A stretch of DNA of 64,000 bases from Bacteroidota bacterium (GTDB taxonomy: Bacteria; Bacteroidota; Bacteroidia; B-17B0; Aurantibacillaceae), in assembly GCA_013297775.1 (NCBI GenBank), contig JAAFIL010000008.1:50845-114844 (forward strand), read 5' to 3'. Position 1 is the first letter of the stretch. Every line of letters begins with the position of its first letter. The notes below the pieces were generated by a model, which did not search any database, was not told where the DNA came from, and saw only the letters and a list, made by a program, of their open reading frames with translations. Of the stretch, positions 37,374 to 47,339 are shown piece after piece. A program made the position numbers and the translations under genes.

Positions 37374-39938
37374 TTAAGCACTTAACAACGCAATACACTT
37401 ATCCATTTCACGCAACAGTTCGTTTATTTGCGACTTCATTTGGCTCCGTTCGTCCACTTCGCCATTAGAAGACGATGCTAATATAATATTTTTTCGGTGA
37501 TTGTTCAAATCTAAAACATTAATATTTTGACTATCAACCTCTTGCGACAAAGTACCCACCACTTCATTCATTTTTAGCAATTGATTAGCCATGGCTTCCT
37601 TTTCATTTAGTAAACTCATGCGCTCATCGTTTAATACATCTATCTGTTTAAACAACCGATCAATAAATGCCTCTTGTTCTGCCTCGGTCGAGTTAATTTC
37701 GGACGTTGCCTCTGCCTTAACCCGAGCACTTAATTGCTCGGTTAAATGCGTCACTTCTGCTTCGTATCCATTTAATTTTGCATTTAACGCCACAATGGTT
37801 TCGTTTAGGTTATTGGTATAACTATGTAGCTCATTAATTTCACTAAACAAACTTTGCTTCTCGCGCAATAAAATATCGTAATTATGCTGCAATGCCGTTA
37901 ACTGTTCGTTGCCTTGCGAAGCCATCGTTAACTGCTCTGTCAAATTGGCTACATCATTTTTTAAACAGTTTAATTCAACCTGCATGGCTGCATTATTGGC
38001 TTGAAGCGTGGTGAGTTCAAAATTTTTGAGTTGAAGCGTTTCATGCCAATCGTTGACACGCCCTTCTTCTTTTGCATTTATTTCGCCAAGTTCGGTTTTT
38101 AAAAGTTGAATTTCATTTTCCTGCGCATCAATTTTATCTTGAGCAGAATCAATCTCTTGAATCAAATTGGTATTTTCGACCAATAACTTTTGAAATTCGA
38201 TTTCCTTTTCTTTTAACTGTTGGCTATTGTTTATTTCGAGTTCATCTTTAAACGTATTCCATTGTTCTTCTTTGTTACTCAACTCAGCAGTGTGCAAGTT
38301 TTCTAATTCATTTAACTTATTTTCTTTTACTTGTAGTTCTGCGTTGAGTTGGTCTAAATCAGTTTCTAGTGTGGTTATTTTAAGTAGATACGTTTTTATT
38401 TCTTGGGTTAAGCCCTCACTATTGTTTTCGGCTTCGGCCAAAAGGTTAGTAGTGGTTTCGAGGTTGGCGGCTAGGTTGGCCATTTCAGCAGATAATACGT
38501 CAATCTCTTGGCGTAAACTTTGCACCGTTTGGCTTTCGTTAGCACCTGTCGTTAATTTATACGATTCAAATTCTGATTGAAGTTGATTAATTTCAGCACT
38601 CTTGCTTTCTAATTGCCATTGAAACCCTTGTAGTTCTTTGGTTAAACTTTCAAATTGTTCGTTTTGCGAATCAATATGAATAACCATTTCGCGAACTTTT
38701 TCTTTAAAATGATCGTTTTCGAGTTGGGTTTTACTTAACTCTTCTGTTAGGCGAGTATTTTGCGAGTTAGAATGGATAAGCGTATTCGAAAGTTTTTCTT
38801 CGTACTCACTAATTAAATGTTCAAGCTGTTCGGATGAGTTACTTTGTAAACTAGTTAAGTGCGAATCAAAGTTAGATTGTAAAGTGATAACTTTAGTTTC
38901 GGCTTCGCTTTGCAAAGTAGTGAGTTGCTGTTCGTAAGTATTAATTAAAGTTTCTTTTTCACTAAGGGCATTGGTTTTAAGTAATTCTATTTCGGTGGTG
39001 TAACGGTTAACCAGCGCGTTTGTAGAAACTTGATGCAAATTTGTTAACTCTTCTATCTTAACTTCATAAGTTTGTTTTAATGTTTGCTCATTGAACAAAG
39101 CTGATGATTTTAAGGCATTCAACTCATCGCGCAAAGCAGTAACAGAGGTATTGCGTTGCTCCTCTAGATCCAATTTTAAAGCAGCTAATTCGTTACGGTG
39201 TTTATTTTCTAAAGCCTCTAACGTTTGTTTAAAGCCCGTTTCGAGGGTAATAATTTGGTGTTCATGTTGATTTTTTAATCCATCTAACTGAACTTGATGA
39301 TCAGAAAAACTAGTTGCTTTGTAATTTTCGAAAGTTGATTTAAGTCCGGTTAACTCCGCTTCGTAGCCATTGGTTAAAGTTTGAATAGCTTCTTGGTGCT
39401 GACGAGCAAGGGTTTGCTCTTGATTGGCCGAATCTTGACTAATGCTTAACAAACGGTTTTCGTATTCTTCGCGAAGACCCATTTCTTTGTAATGCGCACC
39501 TGAACGCAACTCGCTCAACTGCACTTCGTACTCCGATTTTAATTGCGCAATTGTTTGGGCAGAAGCCGATTGGATGCTTTCAATTTTTGCTTCATAATTA
39601 GAAGCAATTACCGAAAGTTCTGTTTTCAATCCTTCAATTTCTGACAAGCGACTTTCTAACTCATCTTGTTTAGCTTGTAACTGCTCTTTAATGGTGCCAC
39701 GTAATTCTTTAAACGATTGTAATTCTCCTTTGTAAGTAGTGTTATCGCGTTCGATGACAACCAATTTCGTATTTAACACATCAATGGTTACTTGCAAGCG
39801 TTTACAATCTTCATCGCGCATTATCAGTTGGTTTCGGTAATCACTTAGCGAGCGTTTCAATTCGTTAAATTCTTTACGCAAGGCCAAATCACTATTTAGC
39901 ACTTGCTGTAAATCGTTTTTAAGATTTTCAGGATTCAT
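37374..39938 (-). CDS. Very long coiled-coil protein upstream of zapA
   Basis: An 854-residue protein from the ATG at 39938 (MNPENLKNDLQQ); an ATG 11 codons further up adds a hydrophobic stretch unlike the rest. Almost the whole length is predicted coiled coil, rich in Glu, Leu and Gln, with imperfect repeats such as YE.xLxxLKxxxE and QHEHQIITLE. The end, INELLREMDKCIALLSA, matches the C-terminus of the small (about 100-residue) coiled-coil protein that usually precedes zapA in Bacteroidota. This looks like a large internal expansion of that protein. It probably acts at the division site with ZapA (inference from context). Confidence 0.75.
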   Translation of the reverse strand: MNPENLKNDLQQVLNSDLALRKEFNELKRSLSDYRNQLIMRDEDCKRLQVTIDVLNTKLVVIERDNTTYKGELQSFKELRGTIKEQLQAKQDELESRLSEIEGLKTELSVIASNYEAKIESIQSASAQTIAQLKSEYEVQLSELRSGAHYKEMGLREEYENRLLSISQDSANQEQTLARQHQEAIQTLTNGYEAELTGLKSTFENYKATSFSDHQVQLDGLKNQHEHQIITLETGFKQTLEALENKHRNELAALKLDLEEQRNTSVTALRDELNALKSSALFNEQTLKQTYEVKIEELTNLHQVSTNALVNRYTTEIELLKTNALSEKETLINTYEQQLTTLQSEAETKVITLQSNFDSHLTSLQSNSSEQLEHLISEYEEKLSNTLIHSNSQNTRLTEELSKTQLENDHFKEKVREMVIHIDSQNEQFESLTKELQGFQWQLESKSAEINQLQSEFESYKLTTGANESQTVQSLRQEIDVLSAEMANLAANLETTTNLLAEAENNSEGLTQEIKTYLLKITTLETDLDQLNAELQVKENKLNELENLHTAELSNKEEQWNTFKDELEINNSQQLKEKEIEFQKLLVENTNLIQEIDSAQDKIDAQENEIQLLKTELGEINAKEEGRVNDWHETLQLKNFELTTLQANNAAMQVELNCLKNDVANLTEQLTMASQGNEQLTALQHNYDILLREKQSLFSEINELHSYTNNLNETIVALNAKLNGYEAEVTHLTEQLSARVKAEATSEINSTEAEQEAFIDRLFKQIDVLNDERMSLLNEKEAMANQLLKMNEVVGTLSQEVDSQNINVLDLNNHRKNIILASSSNGEVDERSQMKSQINELLREMDKCIALLSA

Positions 39939-40410
39939 CACAACACAATTTAATATGTTTAAAAATACCAATTGGTCGAATGGCTAAAACACAAGCCCAT
40001 CACTTTAATTAAACAGTAGAATGTTCATTACCGCAAACGTTATTAAACAAGCGGTGTTAATAACCTTCGTGTCTTTTAAAATCTTAAACCATTTTTTTAT
40101 AGGCTATTCCGTTACTCATCTACACGTTTACTTATTATAAACCTAACGAAAGTATTTATCAAAATTTAATTTACAAACTAACTATAAAAAACAGCTACTA
40201 TTCATCAAGCGCATCAATGAAATTGAAAGATATGGAAGCCTAATAATTTTAAGCGTTACCCCTCAAACACTTATTACGCATTTAAGAATACAATAGTCCA
40301 ATCAAAATGATTACTTGTATGGATACGAATGCTTGTTAAACCAAAGATTATGATTAGCTTTGAACTAATTTAAAAATCCTTCCCCTCCCTTAACCAATAC
40401 ATACTTTACG
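39939..40410. other. Intergenic region between divergent genes
   Basis: The region separates the coiled-coil gene from the divergent sensor kinase gene. The only feature seen is the promoter for the kinase gene at 40333-40362. The rest is AT-rich with no repeat or gene recognised. Confidence 0.6.
40333..40362 (+). promoter_or_regulatory. Bacteroidota-type promoter TTG-N19-TAGCTTTG
   Basis: TTG at 40333-40335 and TAGCTTTG at 40355-40362 are separated by exactly 19 nt. This matches the primary sigma-factor consensus of Bacteroidota (TTG at -33, TAnnTTTG at -7). Transcription would start near 40369, giving a leader of about 40 nt for the histidine kinase gene. Confidence 0.65.
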
Positions 40411-42354
40411 ATGAAACCTCGTACCGTTAACACGTTCATTATTTTACTTGTTCTATTTATGCAAAATAGTTGGTTAATAATGGGGCAAACTGTATTACCA
40501 ATTCAACAGAAGGGTGATGAACTTTTTTATAAAGTTACCCAACAAAACACATTACCCTCAAACACGAAAGTACAATTGCTTTATACATTGGGCTTAAAAT
40601 ATGCCATTAACGATTCCAATTATTGGGGTAAAGCTTTACAATTGGCAAAAGTAAATCAGCAACCGTTCTACACCTCAGTAATATTAGAACAACTTTATAA
40701 AATTCATTACACATTAAACAATGACTCAACGGCTCTGCAATTAAATAATTCTGCCATTAAAATCTCAGAGAACTATGGATATGACTCGCTACTCATGGTT
40801 CAATTATTACAATTAGTCAACTATTATAAAATAGGAAGTAATCAACAGAAAGTACTTGAAACCAGTTTTAAAGGTTTAAAAATTGCCGAGCAACGAAAAG
40901 ATATGCAGGCCATGGCACACTTTTACTCTGAAATTGGAAACTGTTATTTTAGTTTGAAATCTATTGATAATGCGCTAAACATGCACTTTAAATGTTTAAC
41001 GTTGTATAGATTTAATAAAGATACCTTAGGTATTATAGGTTCGCTTCTCGATATTGGCTCAAGTTATTTGGTAAAAAAAGATACTGTAAAATGTGCCGCC
41101 TATTATTTAGGTGCAGCATCGTACTTTAATGCGGTTAAAGAACGTATCTATGCCGTGCATATTTGCAATGCCTTGGGAAATACCGCACTGTTTGAAAAAA
41201 ATTATAGCAAAGCACTTGACTATTATGAAAAAGGATATACGATTGCCTTAAAAAATAAATCGAAGCGTGGAATAGCCAGCGTACTTGCTTCTAAATCTGG
41301 CGTTTTATTAGCCATGAAAAATTATAAATTGTCTATTGCAACCGCCAAAGTTGCAATTCGTATCTGCGACTCTATTCACTTCGAAACGCAGAAACCTTAC
41401 CTCTTTGAACTAATTTATAAATCGTACATGGGGTTAAACGATTATAAAAACGCATTGGTGTATTTTCAAGCGGGAATAGTTATTAAAGATAGCTTAACCA
41501 ATAAACGCAACTTAAAACATGCACTCGAAAAAGAATTTAACTACCATTTAGATAAAAAAGAAAACGAAAATCGTTTCTTAGAACAGAAAATGGAAAATCA
41601 AAGTTTAAACCTTAGACAAACTCGTTATTTAGTAGTGATCCTTTTTATTTTTATTAGTTTAGGAATTTTGTTTGTGTATTTAGTATTCCGTCAAAATAAA
41701 CTGAAAACAGGTTTACAACGGATGGAACTGGAACAACATGTATTGCGCTCACAAATGAATCCACACTTTATTTTTAACTCATTGCAAGCCATACAAAGTT
41801 TTATTTTAAAACAAGAAAGTAAAACGGCCGTAAAATTTTTGAGTTTGTTTTCAAATATAATACGCCACGTATTACAAAATTCGAGAAAAGAATCTATTCC
41901 GTTAGAAGAAGAATTAGAGATGCTAGATAATTATTTACACTTACAAAAAATACGCTTTGGTAATCGGTTTAGCTACGGCATTACTACTGATGCTATTTTA
42001 CTAAATTCATCCATTCGCATCCCTCCTATGTTATTGCAGCCCTTTATCGAAAATGCAGTAGAACATGGCATGAAAGGTACGTTTAGCGATGGCTTCATTG
42101 AAGTTAACTACCGTTTAGTAGATAACTGTTTACTCGCCGAAGTAAAAGATAATGGTGTTGGGATAGAACTAAATTTGAATAAAAAACAAAAACACCAATC
42201 CATGGCTATTAACATTACACGTAATCGAATAGAACTTTGGCAAAGCAAAATAAAAAAAAATATACTCTTCAAAATAGATGAAGCCTTTCCAGCACACCCT
42301 GAACGTAAAGGCGTGAAAATAAGTATTGGATTACCTTTAGAACTACACTTGTAA
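40411..42354 (+). CDS. TPR-containing sensor histidine kinase (LytS/His_kinase family)
   Basis: A 647-residue membrane kinase. It has a signal peptide (about 1-26), a periplasmic TPR array (about 40-380, repeats such as YSKALDYYEKGYTIAL), a single transmembrane helix (about 405-428) and a cytoplasmic His_kinase domain. The phospho-acceptor is His452 in QMNPHFIFNSLQ. The ATPase part contains PFIENAVEHGMK and DNGVGIELN. The LytTR regulator begins 10 nt downstream, so the two form one signalling unit. The signal sensed is unknown. Confidence 0.92.
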   Translation: MKPRTVNTFIILLVLFMQNSWLIMGQTVLPIQQKGDELFYKVTQQNTLPSNTKVQLLYTLGLKYAINDSNYWGKALQLAKVNQQPFYTSVILEQLYKIHYTLNNDSTALQLNNSAIKISENYGYDSLLMVQLLQLVNYYKIGSNQQKVLETSFKGLKIAEQRKDMQAMAHFYSEIGNCYFSLKSIDNALNMHFKCLTLYRFNKDTLGIIGSLLDIGSSYLVKKDTVKCAAYYLGAASYFNAVKERIYAVHICNALGNTALFEKNYSKALDYYEKGYTIALKNKSKRGIASVLASKSGVLLAMKNYKLSIATAKVAIRICDSIHFETQKPYLFELIYKSYMGLNDYKNALVYFQAGIVIKDSLTNKRNLKHALEKEFNYHLDKKENENRFLEQKMENQSLNLRQTRYLVVILFIFISLGILFVYLVFRQNKLKTGLQRMELEQHVLRSQMNPHFIFNSLQAIQSFILKQESKTAVKFLSLFSNIIRHVLQNSRKESIPLEEELEMLDNYLHLQKIRFGNRFSYGITTDAILLNSSIRIPPMLLQPFIENAVEHGMKGTFSDGFIEVNYRLVDNCLLAEVKDNGVGIELNLNKKQKHQSMAINITRNRIELWQSKIKKNILFKIDEAFPAHPERKGVKISIGLPLELHL

Positions 42355-42364
42355 AACCAAAAAT

Positions 42365-43114
42365 ATGAATAAAACATACCGTATTGCCATAATAGACGAC
42401 GAGCCTCTAGTGAGAGAGGCCATCACCAATCTTGTAAAGTTATACCAATTAGGCTTTGAGGTATGCGGCTCGTTTGCAGATATATTCAACGCCGTTACCT
42501 TCATTAAAAACGAAAAGCCCGATATTGTTTTGCTAGACATCGAACTCGGAAACGAAAATGGATTTGAACTGTTTAAGTACATTCCCAATCCCAATTTTAA
42601 AATCATTTTTATTACAGCCCACGAAGATTATGCGGTAAAAGCCTTTCGATTTGCTGCACTCGATTATATACTTAAACCTATTGATCCCGATGTATTAACT
42701 GAAGCCCTCTTAAAAGCAAAAGAAACAGTCATCAACCAATCGCTCCAATTAAAAGTAGATTCGTTTGTGCACAATATAGAAAATACGAAAAAACGTTTGG
42801 TTTTGAAAACCACCGAAAGCTTGCATGTAGTGCCCATTAACGATATTATGTACTGTGAAGCTGACCGAAATTATACCAGTTTTTACTTAGTAGATAAAAC
42901 GCGAATAGTTGTATCGCACAGCATAGGCGAGTACGAAGAATTACTGAGTGAATATCACTTTTTTAGAATACATCAATCCTATTTACTTAACCTTGATTAT
43001 ATAAAACGTTTTGAAAAAAAAGATGGCGGACAAGCTGTATTAAAAGATGAAACACAAATCCCAGTATCCACACGTAAAAAAGATCAATTAATAAACTTAT
43101 TGATGCGTTTATAG
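42365..43114 (+). CDS. LytTR-family response regulator
   Basis: A 249-residue transcription regulator. The receiver domain (1-120) has acidic pocket Asp11-Asp12, phospho-acceptor Asp58 (IVLLDIELG) and Lys104 (ILKPIDPD). A LytTR DNA-binding domain follows (about 145-245; IMYCEADRNYTSFYL, FFRIHQSYLLNLDYI). It is the cognate partner of the preceding kinase. A TTGATAA/TTATCAA hairpin at 43128-43144 follows the stop. The next gene, 355 nt on, encodes a T9SS cargo protein and is a plausible but unproven target. Confidence 0.93.
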   Translation: MNKTYRIAIIDDEPLVREAITNLVKLYQLGFEVCGSFADIFNAVTFIKNEKPDIVLLDIELGNENGFELFKYIPNPNFKIIFITAHEDYAVKAFRFAALDYILKPIDPDVLTEALLKAKETVINQSLQLKVDSFVHNIENTKKRLVLKTTESLHVVPINDIMYCEADRNYTSFYLVDKTRIVVSHSIGEYEELLSEYHFFRIHQSYLLNLDYIKRFEKKDGGQAVLKDETQIPVSTRKKDQLINLLMRL

Positions 43115-43469
43115 TGGCCACCACCTATTGATAAAACTTATCAACTCATACAATACCATTTCTAAAAAACAGGTTCTTGGGAATACATCTATAAAATACG
43201 TTTAAGTAGTACATATTATTAATTGTACACGCCCTGTTACAGAAATACAATAGACCTACTAACCACAAAAGTATTTTATACAACTTATAAAATAGCATAA
43301 ATACGACTCCAGCTTATAACACTTATATCAAAAACACAAGCACTTACCCATTTGTTTCAAGCGTTTGTTAAACAGCTCTCCTTTTAGATTTTATGGGCTG
43401 TAAATTAGTGATGTATCATTTAAATCGTACAAATTCATAACACCATTTATTAACTAAAAAAGTAAAAAC
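43115..43469. other. Intergenic region upstream of T9SS cargo gene
   Basis: It contains a TTGATAA/TTATCAA hairpin (43128-43144) directly after the LytTR gene. A possible weak promoter TTTG-N17-TAGATTTT lies near 43368-43396. A LytTR binding site would be expected here if the adjacent regulator controls the cargo gene, but none could be assigned by eye. Confidence 0.4.
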
Positions 43470-45296
43470 ATGAAAACACTAAAACTAACCGTGTCGTTAC
43501 TTGCTCTAGGATTAGCAAGTATGGCACAACCCTTTGGTAAAACTACTTATGGCCGTGCGGGTTATATTTTATCAACAGGTGCAATTTCAACATCTGCAAA
43601 TTCAGGATTTTTAATGGCAGGCGTTGTCCGTAATTTACCTGTTGGTGCACCTAATTTTTATATTGACCGAACGAATATAGGCGGCGCATTTAATGGAAGC
43701 TTTTTCGAATTTAGTAAAGAGTACACTATTCAAAGTAATAGTTCGTGCGGCACGCCACTCAGCAATCCCAACAACTGCGCAGGCGTTACGGTCATCGAAA
43801 CTGGTGCTGATTACGCATTAACGGGTGCATTTTCAGATGGGGTCTTTTTTGCTACTTTGAGTAGTTCGGGTAACATTGTAAATAAAACCTTTTATAATTT
43901 TCCTGTTGGTTCTACAAGTCCATCTAAACCAATAATTATAAGCTCAACAGTTGCAAATGAGTATTTAATTTGCGGTTCGTACACATTACCAAACTCAAGT
44001 GCGCTTCGAATGTATCTTTTAAAAGTAAACGGTTCAGGAACAACACTAAGCTCGCGACAATTTAGTAGCCCATCAGGCTTTGTCTTTCGACCAAAAGACA
44101 TGATACTTTCGCCTTATAACACCAACGAGTTTGTTGTAGTTGGCGAAGCTATTACTAATGCTGGTACTATGTCTTCTGCTAGTCGTGGTTTCTTTGCCAG
44201 ATTTAATGTTTCCAATCTGATAAACACAAGTTGTAGGATTTTTGGACAGACCTTAAATATTAGCCCCATTGGTAATGACTTTTTTGAAAGCATAGAAGTT
44301 TCAAATGCGTCTGGTGGCTATGTTATTAGTGGGTACAGCAATGCCAATACACAAGGTTTATGGGCACTTAACCTTAATAGCAATGGTTCGGTTATTAATT
44401 GGAATACTTTACCCAGAACTGTTATTGGCGGCACTAGCGTAGGCCCCATGCGAAACCTATCCGCAATAACCGAGCGCAATAGTAGTGTTACAGGTAACTA
44501 TATGTATTATGCTTTAGTTGAAAATAGCCAGCCCAATTACATGACAGTTATAAAACTAGATGCAAACGGTGTAGCGTATGTTCCCCCTTCAGTTCCACCA
44601 CCCGCAGCGTTCGATTTCATTAACGAATTTAGTTTTTTTGGATTAGCTGGGATGCGTATCATCGGTTCAGCCATCAGTCATTTAGACAATGGCGGACCAA
44701 ACGATATTGGTATTCAAGTGTTTGGAACAGAAAACGGTGGTGCATCTGCTAGCAATTACTTATTTGTGGAAGCCGCTTTTAATGGCGCAACAGGTTGTTC
44801 AGGAGATGTTTTAACGAATCAAAATCCGGCTTTGCCAGGGCCTTCTGTTAATTTTCTAGTTGGATTGAATCCTATAACAGGCTTACAAACTTGTACTAAT
44901 TTTATCCTTTCATGGAGTAGCCCTCTTAATAGTTGGGCTCAAAATTGTGGTAGTTTTACCTTGCCAACTACACCTTTGCAAGGGTCTCAAACGCGCCAAA
45001 TTAAATCTGGTGGGGTTGTTAGTGCAAGCGAAACAAAAGTGAATGTATTTCCTAATCCTGCTTCTAAACAAGTGAATATAACGTTACAAGCTATCGAAAA
45101 CGATAAAATTGAAGTGAAAATAGTTAACACTTTAGGTCAATTGGTATTCGAGTTAAGCCCAGCTACTGCCACCGAAACAGGAACGTTTAGTAAAACGATA
45201 GATATGGATGATGCCAAACTGGCTTCTGGTATTTATTTTATCTCTGTAAAAGTGAACGATAAAATCTTTAAAGAAAAATTACAAATTAATAAATAA
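43470..45296 (+). CDS. T9SS type A sorting-domain protein, beta-propeller-like
   Basis: A 608-residue exported protein. The signal peptide is residues 1-19 (LASMAQ). The body has several weak repeats built on 'GxxVxGxxxx...FFAxLxxxGxxxxxxxF' (FFATLSSSGNIVNKTFYNF; MYLLKVNGSGTTLSSRQFS; LWALNLNSNGSVINWN), as in beta-propeller cargo proteins. The C-terminal T9SS domain starts VNVFPNPASKQVNITL and ends KEKLQINK. No catalytic motif is seen; a binding or structural role on the cell surface is likely. Confidence 0.85.
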   Translation: MKTLKLTVSLLALGLASMAQPFGKTTYGRAGYILSTGAISTSANSGFLMAGVVRNLPVGAPNFYIDRTNIGGAFNGSFFEFSKEYTIQSNSSCGTPLSNPNNCAGVTVIETGADYALTGAFSDGVFFATLSSSGNIVNKTFYNFPVGSTSPSKPIIISSTVANEYLICGSYTLPNSSALRMYLLKVNGSGTTLSSRQFSSPSGFVFRPKDMILSPYNTNEFVVVGEAITNAGTMSSASRGFFARFNVSNLINTSCRIFGQTLNISPIGNDFFESIEVSNASGGYVISGYSNANTQGLWALNLNSNGSVINWNTLPRTVIGGTSVGPMRNLSAITERNSSVTGNYMYYALVENSQPNYMTVIKLDANGVAYVPPSVPPPAAFDFINEFSFFGLAGMRIIGSAISHLDNGGPNDIGIQVFGTENGGASASNYLFVEAAFNGATGCSGDVLTNQNPALPGPSVNFLVGLNPITGLQTCTNFILSWSSPLNSWAQNCGSFTLPTTPLQGSQTRQIKSGGVVSASETKVNVFPNPASKQVNITLQAIENDKIEVKIVNTLGQLVFELSPATATETGTFSKTIDMDDAKLASGIYFISVKVNDKIFKEKLQINK

Positions 45297-45321
45297 AGCG
45301 TTAGTGAGAATTGCTTGAACG

Positions 45322-45479
45322 TAAATGATGCAATAGGAATCTTATTGAGCGGCGAAAGCCCAATAAACGAGCACTTTTTCAACTGAGTTGTAGTACTTAT
45401 TACAGTTAAGAAGAAAAGTAGTACCGTAGCTTGTTGGGAAGGGATTTTGACTCGATGTAGATTCCTGTTGCATCATTTA
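45322..45479. repeat. Long-arm hairpin element (158 nt)
   Basis: Arms 45322-45342 (TAAATGATGCAATAGGAATC, then T) and 45459-45479 are complementary over 21 nt with one G-U pair. Inside, TTATTG (45343-45348) and CAATAA (45361-45366) form a second hairpin around GCGGCGAAAGCC. It lies between convergent genes and has no T-run, so it is unlike an ordinary terminator. Confidence 0.65.
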
Positions 45480-45597
45480 ATTTTAACCGCATACAACCCA
45501 TACAATCCAACCACTTACAAACCTCGTGAACAAAAAAAATGACTCCCATTGCTTACAATTTAGCTTTTAAGAATTGAGCAAAAATTGTCAATCAATT

Positions 45598-46839
45598 TTA
45601 AAACCCCAAATCGGTTACCTTTAAAGTTAACAAGGCAATATCATCCGGAAAATCTTGCTCACCTTTAAACTCTTCGGCATAAAAAATAATAGCATTGTTA
45701 ATAAAGTCAGTAGCGTTTTTATGATTGTTGCGGATAATGTCTTTAATAGCTTCTAAAGCAATATTTTCTTCTTGAGGATTATTAGTGTCAGTTAATCCAT
45801 CTGTATAACACACTAAGGTAAACTCCGAACTGTAATTAAAAGTTTCAACAGGTGGAATGGGTAAATTTTCGGTAATCCCTAACAAACTACTGCCTTTTAC
45901 TAATTCTGAAAACTTGTTTTCATAAAATAAAACGGGGGCATTGTGTCCGGCATTGATATAGGTTAATTGCTGACTTTTGGTATTGAGTTTCGCTAAAAAA
46001 AGAGAAACAAATTTTTCGCGATTGGTATTCGATAAAACACGTCGGTTCAGTTCAATAACAATATCTTTTAAATTGTGCGTGTAGTTTAATAAACTGTGCA
46101 AAGTAGCTTGAATGTTGCTCATTAACAAAGCGGCGGCTACACCTTTTCCGCTTACATCGGCCATGCAAAATACAAACTCGTGGTTGTTTAATTTTATAAA
46201 GTCGTAATAATCGCCTCCTACTTGTTGATGTGGTAAATATTTAGCACTCACCTGCAAGCCCGCGTTATTGGGCAACTCGCGCGGAAAAAGCATTTGCTGC
46301 ATGTTTTGTGCTAACTCTAACTCTTTATTGATTTGGGCGCGTTGTATGTTTTGTTTAAACAACTTTTTGTTTTCGATGGCCACCACAATAATGTTAGTGA
46401 GGGTTTGAATGTAAGGCAAATGTTTAATGGCTGCACTTAACTCAATTTTTTCTTCATTGACATCGCCTAACAATACATAAGCCAAGGGAATTTGTTTGTG
46501 AAAAACTGGTACTACAATTTCAAAACTTTTACTAAAATTTCCTTTACTAAAACTGATGGTTTCTATTTCATTAATTTCGAGGAGTTCGTTCTCAAATTGA
46601 ATGTGGTTAAACGCCTCCGAAATACCATATTTTAAAATGCAACTCCAATCTTCATCGAAACTAAACAACACCAATTTACCAACGCCCAATCGGTTTTCTA
46701 AAATCTCTTGATACAAATCGAGTAGCTGCGCAGTAGAAAAATTATTATTAATGGCCTTCGTGATTTCGAGCAAGGCATTGAGTTTAACGTCTTTAACTTC
46801 TTTTTGAAGTTTTAATATTTTAGAGCGTTCTTCGTTCAC
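45598..46839 (-). CDS. GAF-SpoIIE-type PP2C serine/threonine phosphatase
   Basis: A 413-residue cytoplasmic protein. A GAF-like sensory domain (about 20-165) is linked by a helix to a SpoIIE/PP2C phosphatase domain. Metal-site motifs are GGDYYDF (208-214) and ADVSGKG (227-233), then YINAGHN and VCYTDGLTD. Such proteins usually regulate anti-sigma antagonists, but none is adjacent. The start is a GTG overlapping the stop of the phosphoribosyltransferase by 4 nt (GTGA), implying translational coupling. Confidence 0.88.
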   Translation of the reverse strand: MNEERSKILKLQKEVKDVKLNALLEITKAINNNFSTAQLLDLYQEILENRLGVGKLVLFSFDEDWSCILKYGISEAFNHIQFENELLEINEIETISFSKGNFSKSFEIVVPVFHKQIPLAYVLLGDVNEEKIELSAAIKHLPYIQTLTNIIVVAIENKKLFKQNIQRAQINKELELAQNMQQMLFPRELPNNAGLQVSAKYLPHQQVGGDYYDFIKLNNHEFVFCMADVSGKGVAAALLMSNIQATLHSLLNYTHNLKDIVIELNRRVLSNTNREKFVSLFLAKLNTKSQQLTYINAGHNAPVLFYENKFSELVKGSSLLGITENLPIPPVETFNYSSEFTLVCYTDGLTDTNNPQEENIALEAIKDIIRNNHKNATDFINNAIIFYAEEFKGEQDFPDDIALLTLKVTDLGF

Positions 46840-47339
46840 ATCAAATAAACAGCTTCCTTATTTTTTTTACTAAAATCAGCGGCTATGTGTTCTTGTAAAG
46901 TGGTGCTTAACGATAAGCCCACAAAATCGGCTTTCACGGGAAAGCGATGGTGGCTGCGATCCACCAACACTAAGGTATGAATGCGCTTAACGGGTTTATC
47001 TAAAAAAAGTTTAACGGCATACATTAGTGTTTTCCCGCTGTTTAACACATCGTCCACTAAAATAACGTTTTTATTGATAAATAATTTTTCGGCAAAGTTG
47101 ATCGTGGGTTCACCTTCCCAAGGTTTTTCTTTATTCAATGTAATTTTACCTAAGTGCAATTTGAGTTTACTTATTTTTTGTAAGCGGTCATAAATTTGAT
47201 CGGCTACTTTATAGCCATTGCCTTCTATCCCTACAATTAGTAATTCTTTTTCGTTAAAATTAGTTTCGTAAACCTCGTAGGCGAGGCGATTTAATTTTTG
47301 CGCAATTTGTAAGGTATTTAAAATTTGTGTTTTACTCAT
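46836..47339 (-). CDS. Phosphoribosyltransferase family protein (PyrR-like)
   Basis: A 167-residue type I phosphoribosyltransferase. The PRPP-binding loop is VILVDDVLNSGKT (92-104). An upstream VGIEGNGYKVADQI segment supplies the flexible-loop side. It is similar in size to PyrR/Hpt proteins; the base specificity is not evident, and no pyr genes are adjacent (carA is about 2.4 kb away). Its ATG overlaps the dapA stop (ATGA) and its stop overlaps the phosphatase start (GTGA), so all three are probably made together. Confidence 0.82.
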   Translation of the reverse strand: MSKTQILNTLQIAQKLNRLAYEVYETNFNEKELLIVGIEGNGYKVADQIYDRLQKISKLKLHLGKITLNKEKPWEGEPTINFAEKLFINKNVILVDDVLNSGKTLMYAVKLFLDKPVKRIHTLVLVDRSHHRFPVKADFVGLSLSTTLQEHIAADFSKKNKEAVYLM

